Under the pieces are notes generated by a model, which had not been told where the DNA came from, made no database searches, and was given only the letters and a program-made list of their open reading frames with translations. DNA of 33,540 nucleotides from a virus. The stretch covers positions 1-33,540 of IMG/VR virus record IMGVR_UViG_3300046511_000161; one strand, 5' to 3'. The translations under genes were made by a program, and so were the position numbers. This document shows positions 12,284 to 19,602 of this stretch, piece by piece (positions within the stretch are counted from its first letter, which is position 1; each line of letters starts with the position of its first letter).

Positions 12284-13389
12284 CCGAAGAGCTCGACAAA
12301 GCGGCGGAGGCCTTCACCAACGAGATCGCGCCGACGTCCCGGCCGCGCGACCAGGGCGGCAAGTTCGTCCAGACGGTTGGGCCGCCGCAGCCGCTATTTG
12401 AGGATCGTCAAACCGAGGACGCCGGCGACGCCGGCGATGATCCGGCGCGCCGCGCGCAGGAGAGGGAGGTCACCCGTGCAAAGAGGCAAACCGATGTCGA
12501 CGACCTATACGGAGCCAAGCCCGCGGGTCCAGAGAGGGTTGGACCTGGGAACGACGGAGGAGAGGATGGAGAACTCGACCCGGATGAGCTCGCCGCAGCC
12601 ACCGGCAAGGAAGTCGCCGAGCGGCGGGAAGCCCCTGACGAGGGGGAGAAGTACGAGGTAATTGTTGACGGCAACCCGGTCGAGGTTTCGCTCGGCGAGG
12701 CGCTGAATGGCTATGTTCGCCAGGAGACGTTTCATCGGCGGATGACCGAGCTCAGTAATTTCCGCAATGCCCTTGAGGAGGACTCGCGCCGGCAGCAGGC
12801 GAACTGGGGCCTCCTGATGAATGCGAAGGCGGCCTACGAGGCCGATGTTGCGACCATGTTGCCGCAAGAGCCGGACTGGGACCGCGCGTTCCTCGAAAAT
12901 CCAGTTGAGGCGCACAAGAACCAGAAGATCTTCCAGGCGCTGTACGCCAAGCTTAACCAGTCACGCGCCGAGCGGGCGCAGATGGAGGCGATTAAGGCCG
13001 ACGAGGCTGATCGACAGCTGAAAAAATATGCGGTAGATGGGTTTTCACGCTTCGTTTTCGACAGCAAAATTCCAGACGAGGCGGCGCTGAAGAAAGAAAT
13101 CCAGTCGATGCGCAAAACTGCGTTCGCGGCTGGATTTAGCGAGCAAGAAGTCGCCACGGTCTATGACCCCAGGATGCTTTCTATCCTGCGAAAGGCGAGC
13201 AAGTACGACCGGATGATGGCGGCGGCAAAACCACAGGCTGTCGTCCCGGGCAAAGGTCGAACATTAACTCCCGGCGCGGCTACACCCTTAGGGAATGCGC
13301 CCCGGAAAGGGCTCGACGAAGCAAGTCGCCGGTTGGCGAACAGCGGCCGTCTTGATGACGCCGTGGATGTGTTTCGACGATTGCTCTAA
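12280..13389 (+). CDS. Scaffolding protein (probable)
   Basis: A 369-residue, highly charged protein between portal and capsid, the usual place for the scaffold that shapes the procapsid and then leaves. The N-terminal 110 residues are acidic and likely disordered. YEVIVDGNPVEVSLGEALNG, followed by YVRQETFHRRMTELSNF, is a recurrent segment of podovirus scaffolds. A long helical part follows (FQALYAKLNQSRAERAQMEA), and the last 20 residues are basic, which may contact the coat protein. The start is GTG at 12280 overlapping the upstream stop (GTGA). Confidence 0.8.
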   Translation: MTEELDKAAEAFTNEIAPTSRPRDQGGKFVQTVGPPQPLFEDRQTEDAGDAGDDPARRAQEREVTRAKRQTDVDDLYGAKPAGPERVGPGNDGGEDGELDPDELAAATGKEVAERREAPDEGEKYEVIVDGNPVEVSLGEALNGYVRQETFHRRMTELSNFRNALEEDSRRQQANWGLLMNAKAAYEADVATMLPQEPDWDRAFLENPVEAHKNQKIFQALYAKLNQSRAERAQMEAIKADEADRQLKKYAVDGFSRFVFDSKIPDEAALKKEIQSMRKTAFAAGFSEQEVATVYDPRMLSILRKASKYDRMMAAAKPQAVVPGKGRTLTPGAATPLGNAPRKGLDEASRRLANSGRLDDAVDVFRRLL

Positions 13390-13404
13390 CCCGGGAGATC
13401 CCCA

Positions 13405-14451
13405 GTGCCTGTCGTAACCAATGCCTTCACGACCTATCAAGCGGTCGGGAACCGAGAAGACCTGTCAAATGTGATCTACAATATCGACCCGTTCGACACG
13501 CCGGTCATGTCGGCGGTGCGGCGGCGCAACGTCAAGAACCGGCTGTTTGACTGGCAGACCGAGTATCTGCCGACGGTGGCCAACCCTATCATCACCGCCA
13601 CCGGCGCGATCGACACGGCCAACGCCAATGCGCAGCTCGAAGGCTTCGCGCTCGCCCCCCATGCCGCCCAGCCGACGATCCGCCTGAATAACATCACGCA
13701 GATTTCCGAGCGTGATGCGACGATCGCCGGCTCGCAGGAAGAGGCCGACGCTGCCGGCAAAGGGTCCGAAATGGCCCACCAGATGGCGATGGCGTCGAAA
13801 GTCCTGAAGTCGGACATGGAAACCGCGATGTGCTCGCGCCAGGCGCGTTCGCTCGACACGTCCGGAAACTACACCACCACGCCGAGAACGACCGAAGGCA
13901 TCTCTCACTGGCTTGGCCGCCAGCCTCTTCCGCCCCGACTGGGCGGCGGCGTCGGCGGCTGTATCGCGCCAGGCACCGCGGCCGCTCAAACCACCGGCGC
14001 GGCACCGCTGGTTCTTTCGACGGACCTGTTCATCGCGCCGGCCATCGTCTCCGTCACCGAGGCGATGCTGGGCGATGGGATGCAGAAGGCTTACTCTAAC
14101 GGCGCGTCGCCGACGCTTTGGGTTGTAGCCCCCGGTCCCAAGCGCACGGTGTCGACGTTCGTTGGTCGGTCGACCACCCAAGTTTTGGTGGGCAAGACCG
14201 AGGTCGTCAGCACCGTTGACGTGCTGGCGACCGACTTTGGCAGGGTCAAGTGCATCCCGAGCCGCTGGGTGCCGGCCGACGTCGGGCTCTTGATCGATCC
14301 CGATTATATCGCGGTGTCCTTCTTCAGGAGCTTCCGTCAGTACCTGATGGCGCGCACCGGCGACGCCGAGGTTCGCATGATCGTGGTCGAGTGGGGCGTA
14401 GAGATGCGCAACGCGCTCGCTCACATCCTGTTCAACGGCATCCAGAAGTAA
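13405..14451 (+). CDS. Major capsid protein, SU10/DUF5309 type
   Basis: A 348-residue coat protein. The N-terminal VVTNAFTTYQAVGNREDLSN, then VIYNIDPFDTPVMSAVRRR and LFDWQTEYLP, is the start of the DUF5309 (SU10 major capsid) family, which has the HK97 fold. ISERDATIAGSQEEADAAGK, ALWVV-type strands and the C-terminal FRSFRQYLMARTGDAEVRMI, with VVEWGVEMRNALAHI, complete it. The start is GTG, preceded by GGGAG 8 nt upstream, in a 15-nt gap. As the most abundant virion protein it would be expected to have strong translation. The next gene begins on its stop (TAATG). Confidence 0.88.
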   Translation: MPVVTNAFTTYQAVGNREDLSNVIYNIDPFDTPVMSAVRRRNVKNRLFDWQTEYLPTVANPIITATGAIDTANANAQLEGFALAPHAAQPTIRLNNITQISERDATIAGSQEEADAAGKGSEMAHQMAMASKVLKSDMETAMCSRQARSLDTSGNYTTTPRTTEGISHWLGRQPLPPRLGGGVGGCIAPGTAAAQTTGAAPLVLSTDLFIAPAIVSVTEAMLGDGMQKAYSNGASPTLWVVAPGPKRTVSTFVGRSTTQVLVGKTEVVSTVDVLATDFGRVKCIPSRWVPADVGLLIDPDYIAVSFFRSFRQYLMARTGDAEVRMIVVEWGVEMRNALAHILFNGIQK

Positions 14452-14756
14452 TGGGCGAAGCTCGCCGCCGCTACGACGCCCGAAATGGCGTCCAGCGGAC
14501 CCTGATCACCGACGACGCGACGCCTGGGGTGTTTCATGTAAAACACTCCCAGGACGTCGAGCCGATTCTCGACAGCATTGCGCGCGATCGCGAGATCATG
14601 CGCAATGACGGCGACTTCAAGCTCACCCATCGAATTCCGACGGTCATCTACGAGCAGCTGCAGCGCCAGGGCATCGCGGATGACCCGGACCTATTCAAGG
14701 CCTGGCTCAACTCGAGCGAGGCCAATCCTTGGCGGATCTGGAAGGGAACGCTGTGA
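14451..14756 (+). CDS. Conserved phage protein after capsid (VKHSQDVEPILD type)
   Basis: A 101-residue protein. FHVKHSQDVEPILDSIARDR and EIMRNDGDFKLTHRIPTVIY, then LFKAWLNSSEANPWRIWKG, match a short protein seen behind capsid genes in many podovirus-like phages ('xxHSQDVEPILDxNKxLR...HRVAxIPxVVxEQW...WLNDPDNRxWR'). Its role is not established; a head decoration or completion role would suit the position. The ATG shares a base with the capsid stop (TAATG) and its stop overlaps the first MAKSM gene (TGATG). Confidence 0.7.
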   Translation: MGEARRRYDARNGVQRTLITDDATPGVFHVKHSQDVEPILDSIARDREIMRNDGDFKLTHRIPTVIYEQLQRQGIADDPDLFKAWLNSSEANPWRIWKGTL

Positions 14757-14962
14757 TGGCGAAAAGCATGGGAAAAGGCGGCGGTCAGCTGAGGACCGGG
14801 CGCACTTATGCCGGTCCTCCTTCAAAGAGCGACACGCGCGAGCCGATGCGGAGCAAGTCCGGATCCGGGGCGCCGACGAAGACGAAGCTGTTTTCTGCTC
14901 CGGGCACAGCCGGCAGCTCGCCGCGCGGATTTCCGTCCGCAACGCCGCGACATCCACGATAG
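14756..14962 (+). CDS. Basic 'MAKSM' protein, copy 1 of 3
   Basis: A 68-residue, very basic, Gly/Ser/Pro-rich protein that begins MAKSMGKGGGQLRTGRTYAG and ends PRGFPSATPRHPR. It is the first of three consecutive genes with the same beginning; copies 1 and 2 also share the ending 'PRGFPSATPR'. The DNA of the starts is also near-identical. Low complexity and high charge suggest a disordered DNA- or capsid-binding virion protein, but no function is established. The ATG overlaps the preceding stop (TGATG). Confidence 0.6.
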   Translation: MAKSMGKGGGQLRTGRTYAGPPSKSDTREPMRSKSGSGAPTKTKLFSAPGTAGSSPRGFPSATPRHPR

Positions 14963-14972
14963 GGAGGCCCTG

Positions 14973-15161
14973 ATGGCCAAAAGCATGGGCAAGGGAAGCT
15001 TGCGGGGTCCGTTGACGCCGCCGCTGCAAAGGCAGGGGGGCCAAGGCGTCAAGCCTCGGCCGGCTGACCGCATCATAACCGATACGTCGATAGGGCCTCG
15101 CCGGCCTTCGGGCGGCGCGCCCCGCGGGTTTCCGAGCGCGACGCCGCGCCCAGGGAGGTGA
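14973..15161 (+). CDS. Basic 'MAKSM' protein, copy 2 of 3
   Basis: A 62-residue basic protein starting MAKSMGKGSLRGPLTPPLQR and ending PRGFPSATPRPGR. Head and tail match copy 1, while the middle (ADRIITDTSIGPRRPS) differs, so these look like an old duplication with a fast-changing centre. AGGGAGG lies a few bases upstream of the ATG in a 10-nt gap. It has the same likely nature as copy 1: a disordered basic virion or DNA-associated protein of unknown role. Confidence 0.6.
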   Translation: MAKSMGKGSLRGPLTPPLQRQGGQGVKPRPADRIITDTSIGPRRPSGGAPRGFPSATPRPGR

Positions 15162-15163
15162 CA

Positions 15164-15358
15164 ATGGCCAAAAGCATGAGCGGCAGGGTCAAGACGACCG
15201 GCTCGTTTCACGGCAAGAGCAACGCCCTCGGCCACGGCGGGCGGGCCGCGCAACTGAAGGCGCAGGGCGTTCCGGGCGGCGTGATCGGCGAGCTCGCGCG
15301 CAAGGCGCAAGCGGCGCCGGGACAGAAGAACTATCACGGGGGCAAGCGCGGTAAATGA
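15164..15358 (+). CDS. Basic 'MAKSM' protein, copy 3 of 3 (GKSNALGHGGRAAQL type)
   Basis: A 64-residue basic protein. It starts MAKSMSGRVKTTGSFHGKSN, continues ALGHGGRAAQLKAQGVPGGV, and ends APGQKNYHGGKRGK. The central part is a conserved sequence I recognise from small proteins in phages of Alphaproteobacteria; the function is unknown. It shares only the N-terminal MAKSM with copies 1 and 2. AGGGAGG precedes the ATG at 15164; an in-frame GTG at 15158 falls just after that ribosome site and is less likely. Its TGA overlaps the next ATG (ATGA). Confidence 0.65.
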   Translation: MAKSMSGRVKTTGSFHGKSNALGHGGRAAQLKAQGVPGGVIGELARKAQAAPGQKNYHGGKRGK

Positions 15359-15534
15359 CCCAGCTCGGCCTTGAGACGATCGGCGCGCTGAAGACTTCTC
15401 CGCTTTTGCTTGTCGTCGTCGTGCTCAACGCCGGGATGATCTTCGCCCTTTTGTACGTCGCTAACGTGCAGAGGGACGAACGGCAGACGTTGACCAAGAT
15501 GCTGATCGAAAATTGTCAGGGAGCGAAGCCATGA
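15355..15534 (+). CDS. Single-span membrane protein, 59 aa (holin/spanin candidate)
   Basis: A 59-codon frame: MTQLGLETIGALKTSPLLLV, a transmembrane helix of about 21 residues (SPLLLVVVLNAGMIFALLYV), then a charged tail (QRDERQTLTKMLIENCQGAK). The pattern 'TSPxLLxxVLxNxxFxxxxxY...C' is recurrent in small phage membrane proteins of alphaproteobacterial phages. With one helix and a C-terminal charged segment containing a Cys it could be a holin or part of a spanin-like system, but no function is proven. It joins both neighbours by ATGA overlaps. Confidence 0.65.
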   Translation: MTQLGLETIGALKTSPLLLVVVVLNAGMIFALLYVANVQRDERQTLTKMLIENCQGAKP

Positions 15535-15713
15535 GCCTGCTCGGCATCGTCCTTGTCGTCCTTCTGATTTTGATCCTGCTCGGCGGGATCGGGCCGTCGA
15601 TCTACCCCGGTAGCCCATGGCCGTACGGCTACGGCTATAGCCACGGTGGGGTCGGCATCATCGGCGTCATTTTGATCGTCATCCTCATCCTGGCGCTGAT
15701 GGGGCGGGTATGA
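15531..15713 (+). CDS. DUF3309-like two-span membrane protein
   Basis: A 60-residue protein with two hydrophobic helices (SLLGIVLVVLLILILLGGIG and GVGIIGVILIVILILALM) joined by a Pro/Gly/Tyr loop (SPWPYGYGYSHGG). This is the layout of DUF3309 proteins, which occur in bacteria and phages and have no established role. Two helices with both ends likely on the same side is compatible with a class II holin, so with the preceding gene it is the best holin candidate here. The ATG overlaps the upstream stop (ATGA) and the stop overlaps the adaptor start. Confidence 0.7.
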   Translation: MSLLGIVLVVLLILILLGGIGPSIYPGSPWPYGYGYSHGGVGIIGVILIVILILALMGRV

Positions 15714-16336
15714 CCGACTTCGCCGACTTTAAAGCTCAGATCGCTGAATGGGCCAATCGCGGCGATTGGTCCGACGTCCTGGTGACGTCGTTTATCCGCA
15801 TGGCGGAGCAAAAGCTGAACGCCGAGCTGCGCGTCGACCGGATGATCAAGACGGCGCAGAACACGGTCACCTGCCGCTGCTCGACCTTGCCCGACGATTG
15901 GTTGCAGATGGACTTCGTCTCGATCGCCAATCCGAACGCCGCCAACGGCTGGCTTCCGCTGCGCTATCGGGCGCGCGATCAGTTCTTCAACACCGTCGAT
16001 AACTGGACTTATGGTTTTTACACGCTCGAGGGGCGCGTCCTCACCTTTGGCGGAACCCCGGACACGACCGAGGGCATCGCCTATCAGATCTCCTACTACG
16101 GCGAAGTGCCGGTGTTTTCCGACACCATCCCGAGTTGGATCTACACGAAATATCCGTCTCTTTATCTCAGCGCCGCGATGATGCACGCCGATTTGCATGC
16201 GGTCGGCGAGGAGGACAAGGCCGCGGGGGCGAAGCAGCTGACCGAGGACACGATCAATAAATTGAATGCGCTGCACTTGCTGGCGAAGGCGAGCGGTTCG
16301 CGCGTCACGCGCACCCGGGGCAGGAGCTTTGGTTGA
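15710..16336 (+). CDS. Head-tail adaptor protein (gp4-like)
   Basis: A 208-residue protein. It begins MTDFADFKAQIAEWANRGDW, followed by FIRMAEQKLNAELRVDRMIK, then LPDDWLQMDFVSIANPNA and YEIDY-type strands (IAYQISYYGEVPVFSDT), and ends with a basic tail. This is typical of the podovirus adaptor that attaches beneath the portal (comparable to P22 gp4 and the 'phage adaptor protein' family). The helical N-terminus and C-terminus bracket a small beta-domain. It follows the usual order for such genomes: portal, capsid, adaptor, nozzle. ATGA overlap with the DUF3309-like gene. Confidence 0.75.
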   Translation: MTDFADFKAQIAEWANRGDWSDVLVTSFIRMAEQKLNAELRVDRMIKTAQNTVTCRCSTLPDDWLQMDFVSIANPNAANGWLPLRYRARDQFFNTVDNWTYGFYTLEGRVLTFGGTPDTTEGIAYQISYYGEVPVFSDTIPSWIYTKYPSLYLSAAMMHADLHAVGEEDKAAGAKQLTEDTINKLNALHLLAKASGSRVTRTRGRSFG

Positions 16337-16947
16337 TGACCAGCTGGTCCCCCATCGGCGTAGCGGGGAGCGATTGGGTTCCGGTTGGCCCGTGCGCGCC
16401 GCCGCCGGTTCCTCCGTCTCCTCCGGTATTTCCGGTTGCGACCAGCTTATATTATACAGCGACCGCCGGGCAAACGGCGTTCCCCCTCCAGACGCCGGAT
16501 GAATTCGGGAATGTGGCGACGATTGGCGACGAGGCGCTGTTCGTTTACCGCAGCGGCAACCGGCTGGTTTATTTCGACGGCTACACCGTCGATGCGCCGG
16601 GGAACACGGTCACCCTGAGATATCCGGCCGGGGCCGGCGAGCCGATCGTTTTCGACGTGGTCAGCTCGACCTCGACCGGGCCGCCAGGACCGCCGGGGCC
16701 AGCCGGTCCAGGCGGTGGCATGCTCATCGCGATGGATGCTCTCCCGATCTCCATCCTGAACACGATCCCGCCGCTCTCGTTTGCCCCTGACAACGTCGTG
16801 CTGATGCTGACGATCAACGGGACGACCTTCTTCGCTGTGGGTTCGCAGGCCGCCTTTACGGTTAGCGGCAACACTCTGACCTGGACCAGCACGTTGTTCT
16901 CGATCCCGGTGGGGGCGGCGGTCATCGCTGTGTATTCTCATGCTTAA
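16336..16947 (+). CDS. Tail-associated protein with collagen-like segment
   Basis: A 203-residue protein. The N-terminal 35 residues are Pro-rich. Residues 38-112 resemble a beta domain (TSLYYTATAGQTAFPLQTPD and VYRSGNRLVYFDGYTVDAPG). Residues 115-128 are GPPGPPGPAGPGGG, a short collagen-like Gly-X-Y run, followed by a second beta domain. 'TAGQTxFxL...xVYxNGxxLxxxxDYT' domains are common in phage tail fibres and spikes. The short collagen part would force trimerisation. The ATG at 16336 shares a base with the upstream stop (TGATG). Confidence 0.6.
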   Translation: MTSWSPIGVAGSDWVPVGPCAPPPVPPSPPVFPVATSLYYTATAGQTAFPLQTPDEFGNVATIGDEALFVYRSGNRLVYFDGYTVDAPGNTVTLRYPAGAGEPIVFDVVSSTSTGPPGPPGPAGPGGGMLIAMDALPISILNTIPPLSFAPDNVVLMLTINGTTFFAVGSQAAFTVSGNTLTWTSTLFSIPVGAAVIAVYSHA

Positions 16948-18235
16948 GCGATGGCTGGCGGCGCTTGGACTTAGCCTGCTCGCAGGGGCGGCGGTTGCGC
17001 AAACGCCTTCGCCGGGGCAGCTCGGCCTTGTCATCGCCACGCCCAACGTCGTCCAGGTGCTCGACAGCTCAAAGCATTGGTCGTCGATCGGCACCATCGA
17101 CGCGACGACCCACTTGTTCACGCCGACCAATGCGTTCCCCGAAGCACCTAATGACGCCACGCTCTACGGCCGCAAGAGCCTGGCCTGGAGCCACATAACC
17201 CACAACGACATCACCGACTGGGCGGCGAGCGTCCCGCCTCCCACGCCCCCCGGCGGATCGTCCGGACAGGTTCAATTCAACTCAGGCGGGAGCGCGTTCG
17301 GCGGCTTCACGGCGAGCGGCGACGCCACGATCAATACCGCGACCGGCGCGGTTTCGGTCACCAAGACCGGCGGGACGGCGTTCGGGGCCCTGGCTACGCT
17401 TACGCCAGGCGCCGGGGTCGCGACTGCCCTAGGGGCGGCGACGAATGCGAATGGCGGCGTCGCGCTTGCCAACACCGGGCTTACGAACGGTAATTTAACC
17501 AAGTGGTCCGCGACTGGATTAGTTGATGGCGGCGCGGCTGGGGCGTCGATCGTCTTCCCGCAGACCGTTTCGGGAACTGCCAATAGCGGCGGTATTCCCT
17601 ACTTCAGCTCGGCGACGGTAATGTCGTCCAGCGCGGCTCTGTCAGCCAATTCTATAGTAATTGGCAAGGGCGCGGGCGTTGCTCCGACAACTACGGGTAC
17701 TGGTTCGAACGTTCTTTCGGCACTTGCTATCAATGTTAACACTGCTGGTGCGATCGTAACTAATGGCGGTCAGTTAGGTACACCCTCGAGCGGAACCCTT
17801 ACCAACGCTACGGGCTTGCCAATCTCGACCGGCGTGGCGGGCCTCGGAACCGGCGTTGCGACGGCGGCCGGATTAGCGATGAATAGCAATGGCGGTCTTG
17901 CGGCCGCCGTTATCCCGACCGCGGTGGGTGGAAGCGGCTCATTGTCGGGCGCTGATGGGTACTACATCTGCACCGGAGTTTGCACCGTCACCCTGCCGAC
18001 GCCCGCCGCCGGGTTCCAATTTTGCATCCGCAACGACTCGGCGGTCACGACCGTGATCACGATCGCGGCGATCTCCGGAGTGCAATTCGAAAAGACGACC
18101 TACAACGGCTACGGCACGGTCACCACCGGCACGATGGTTTCGGGCGGCGCGCTAGGCGACAAGGTCTGCCTGATCGGGCGCGACGCCACCCACTATCTGG
18201 TCGGCGCGTTCGTCGGAACGTGGACGAACTCATGA
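16940..18235 (+). CDS. Fibre-like protein 1 with Sec signal peptide
   Basis: A 431-residue protein. Residues 1-20 form a standard signal peptide: MLKRW, a hydrophobic core, then an AVA|Q cleavage site. Just after it comes TPNVVQVLDSSKHWSSIGTI, then VQFNSGGSAFGGFTASGD, a segment typical of tail-fibre and tail-spike repeats ('SGQVQFNSGGxFxG'). The middle is low-complexity, Ala/Gly/Thr/Ser-rich. The C-terminal domain has four Cys (YYICTGVCTVTLPTPAAGF, FCIRND, DKVCLIGRD). Fibre-like architecture is clear, but an export signal on a tail protein is unexpected. The start overlaps the preceding gene by 8 nt, and the first five residues are basic. Confidence 0.65.
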   Translation: MLKRWLAALGLSLLAGAAVAQTPSPGQLGLVIATPNVVQVLDSSKHWSSIGTIDATTHLFTPTNAFPEAPNDATLYGRKSLAWSHITHNDITDWAASVPPPTPPGGSSGQVQFNSGGSAFGGFTASGDATINTATGAVSVTKTGGTAFGALATLTPGAGVATALGAATNANGGVALANTGLTNGNLTKWSATGLVDGGAAGASIVFPQTVSGTANSGGIPYFSSATVMSSSAALSANSIVIGKGAGVAPTTTGTGSNVLSALAINVNTAGAIVTNGGQLGTPSSGTLTNATGLPISTGVAGLGTGVATAAGLAMNSNGGLAAAVIPTAVGGSGSLSGADGYYICTGVCTVTLPTPAAGFQFCIRNDSAVTTVITIAAISGVQFEKTTYNGYGTVTTGTMVSGGALGDKVCLIGRDATHYLVGAFVGTWTNS

Positions 18236-19602
18236 TGCGCCGCTGGATCGCTGCACTCTGTTTCTATCTGGCGTCTCTGGCGGCGCAAGCCCAGATGATG
18301 CCCGACATCGTCAACGCGGGTGCGGGTTTCATCCCCTGCACTGTAAACTGCATGGTCACGCCGATCTTGCAGAATGGCGTTGGCGCATCGCTCAACGCCA
18401 CGCCGACTTTCAGCGGCTTTTTCAGCGGCCCCGCCAACGGCACAATGACAACGCGCACCAGCGCGATGGCGATCGCGGGGACCGTCTCCGCCTTGCAAGT
18501 TTCCTCTGCTGGGGGCGCAACCGGCATCACCACAAACAACGTCACTTACACTCTCTACAAAAATGGGGTTGCGACTGCATTACAATGTAGTGTCGGGAAT
18601 GGAGGCGGTGCAAACCCTGGGACTGCTCTTCTATGCAGTGACACCAATTCTGCTGATAATGTTTCTTTTGTTCCCGGCGACACGCTGGTGTGGGGAGTTG
18701 CGGCCCTCAATGGAACAGCGACAGGATCTGCTCCCAATGTTCTTGGCGCTCTAGTTACCTCGACGGTTGGCCAAGAAAGTATGGTCGGTAATTCCGTACA
18801 GGCCCCGTCGACTACCGCTATTATGTATTCGTCGCCTGCGGCAAACAATACAGTATTTAGTACAGACATTGTCGCGTCGGTCATCATGCCGACTGCGGGG
18901 ACGTTCGACCATTGGCGTGGTCAATTCTTCGCGTCGTTGGGTGGCGGCAAGCTTGAAGTGTCGCTGTTTAAGAATGGCGTCAAAACGGCTCTCGATGTTG
19001 CATGCACCGGCGGAACGACTTGCGCTGAACTCACCGACAGCGTGGCTGTCGTCGCTGGCGATACGGTTTCGCTCCAACTTTGCCCCGGCGGCGTTGCCGG
19101 ATGCGTCGCAGGAAGCGCCGCTTCGGGCACATTTCTCAACTGGTCGATGCGGTGGGTGCCGACGACGCCCAATCAGGCGTTGGCGCTCACCATTCCCGGC
19201 CAGTCGTTCCCCACGGCCAGCGCCAGCACCGTTTCAGGGGCGCTCAACGGTGGCAATTATGCGATCACAAGCGACCTTGGCTTCCGCAATATGATGCCGG
19301 TTCTGCCGTCGACAATCACGTTCAGCAATCTGTGGGTTGCCCAATGCCCCGGCCCCGACAGCACCGGAACGGGCAGCGTTAGCCGGTCGTTGGTGACCCG
19401 CCTGAACGCCGTCACTCAAACTTTGGCGGTAACTTTGCCGGGAACGGCGATCAACGCTTGCCCGACGCTGACCGTCGCCCATGACAGCACCCACTCTTTC
19501 ACGACGAACAGTGCGGGCTTGGTCGGCATCCAAACCGCGCCTAGCGCCGCGACCGTAGCCACGACCGTATTCAAAACTGGCGCAGTGGTGACAGTACCAT
19601 GA
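18232..19602 (+). CDS. Fibre-like protein 2 with Sec signal peptide and Cys-paired repeats
   Basis: A 456-residue protein. MMRRWIAALCFYLASLAAQA|Q is a clear signal peptide, cleaved after residue 20. Three similar beta-type repeats follow, around residues 80-165, 207-300 and 345-435. Repeat 1 has YTLYKNGVATALQCS and VPGDTLVWGV, repeat 2 VSLFKNGVKTALDVACTGG and VAGDTVSLQLC, and repeat 3 a weaker match (SLVTRLNAVTQTLAV). Cysteines come in plausible pairs (119/135, 258/264, 284/291, 372/410), suggesting disulfides made outside the cytoplasm. Either ATG at 18232 or ATG at 18235 may start translation. No enzyme motif is visible. It is probably a receptor- or surface-binding protein. Base composition dips toward AT between about 18540 and 18870. 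Confidence 0.6.
   Translation: MMRRWIAALCFYLASLAAQAQMMPDIVNAGAGFIPCTVNCMVTPILQNGVGASLNATPTFSGFFSGPANGTMTTRTSAMAIAGTVSALQVSSAGGATGITTNNVTYTLYKNGVATALQCSVGNGGGANPGTALLCSDTNSADNVSFVPGDTLVWGVAALNGTATGSAPNVLGALVTSTVGQESMVGNSVQAPSTTAIMYSSPAANNTVFSTDIVASVIMPTAGTFDHWRGQFFASLGGGKLEVSLFKNGVKTALDVACTGGTTCAELTDSVAVVAGDTVSLQLCPGGVAGCVAGSAASGTFLNWSMRWVPTTPNQALALTIPGQSFPTASASTVSGALNGGNYAITSDLGFRNMMPVLPSTITFSNLWVAQCPGPDSTGTGSVSRSLVTRLNAVTQTLAVTLPGTAINACPTLTVAHDSTHSFTTNSAGLVGIQTAPSAATVATTVFKTGAVVTVP

Noticed and set aside
13465-14424. 319-codon minus-strand frame inside the capsid gene
   Set aside because: Antisense shadow of a clear SU10-type capsid gene, with Arg/His-rich composition and no domain.
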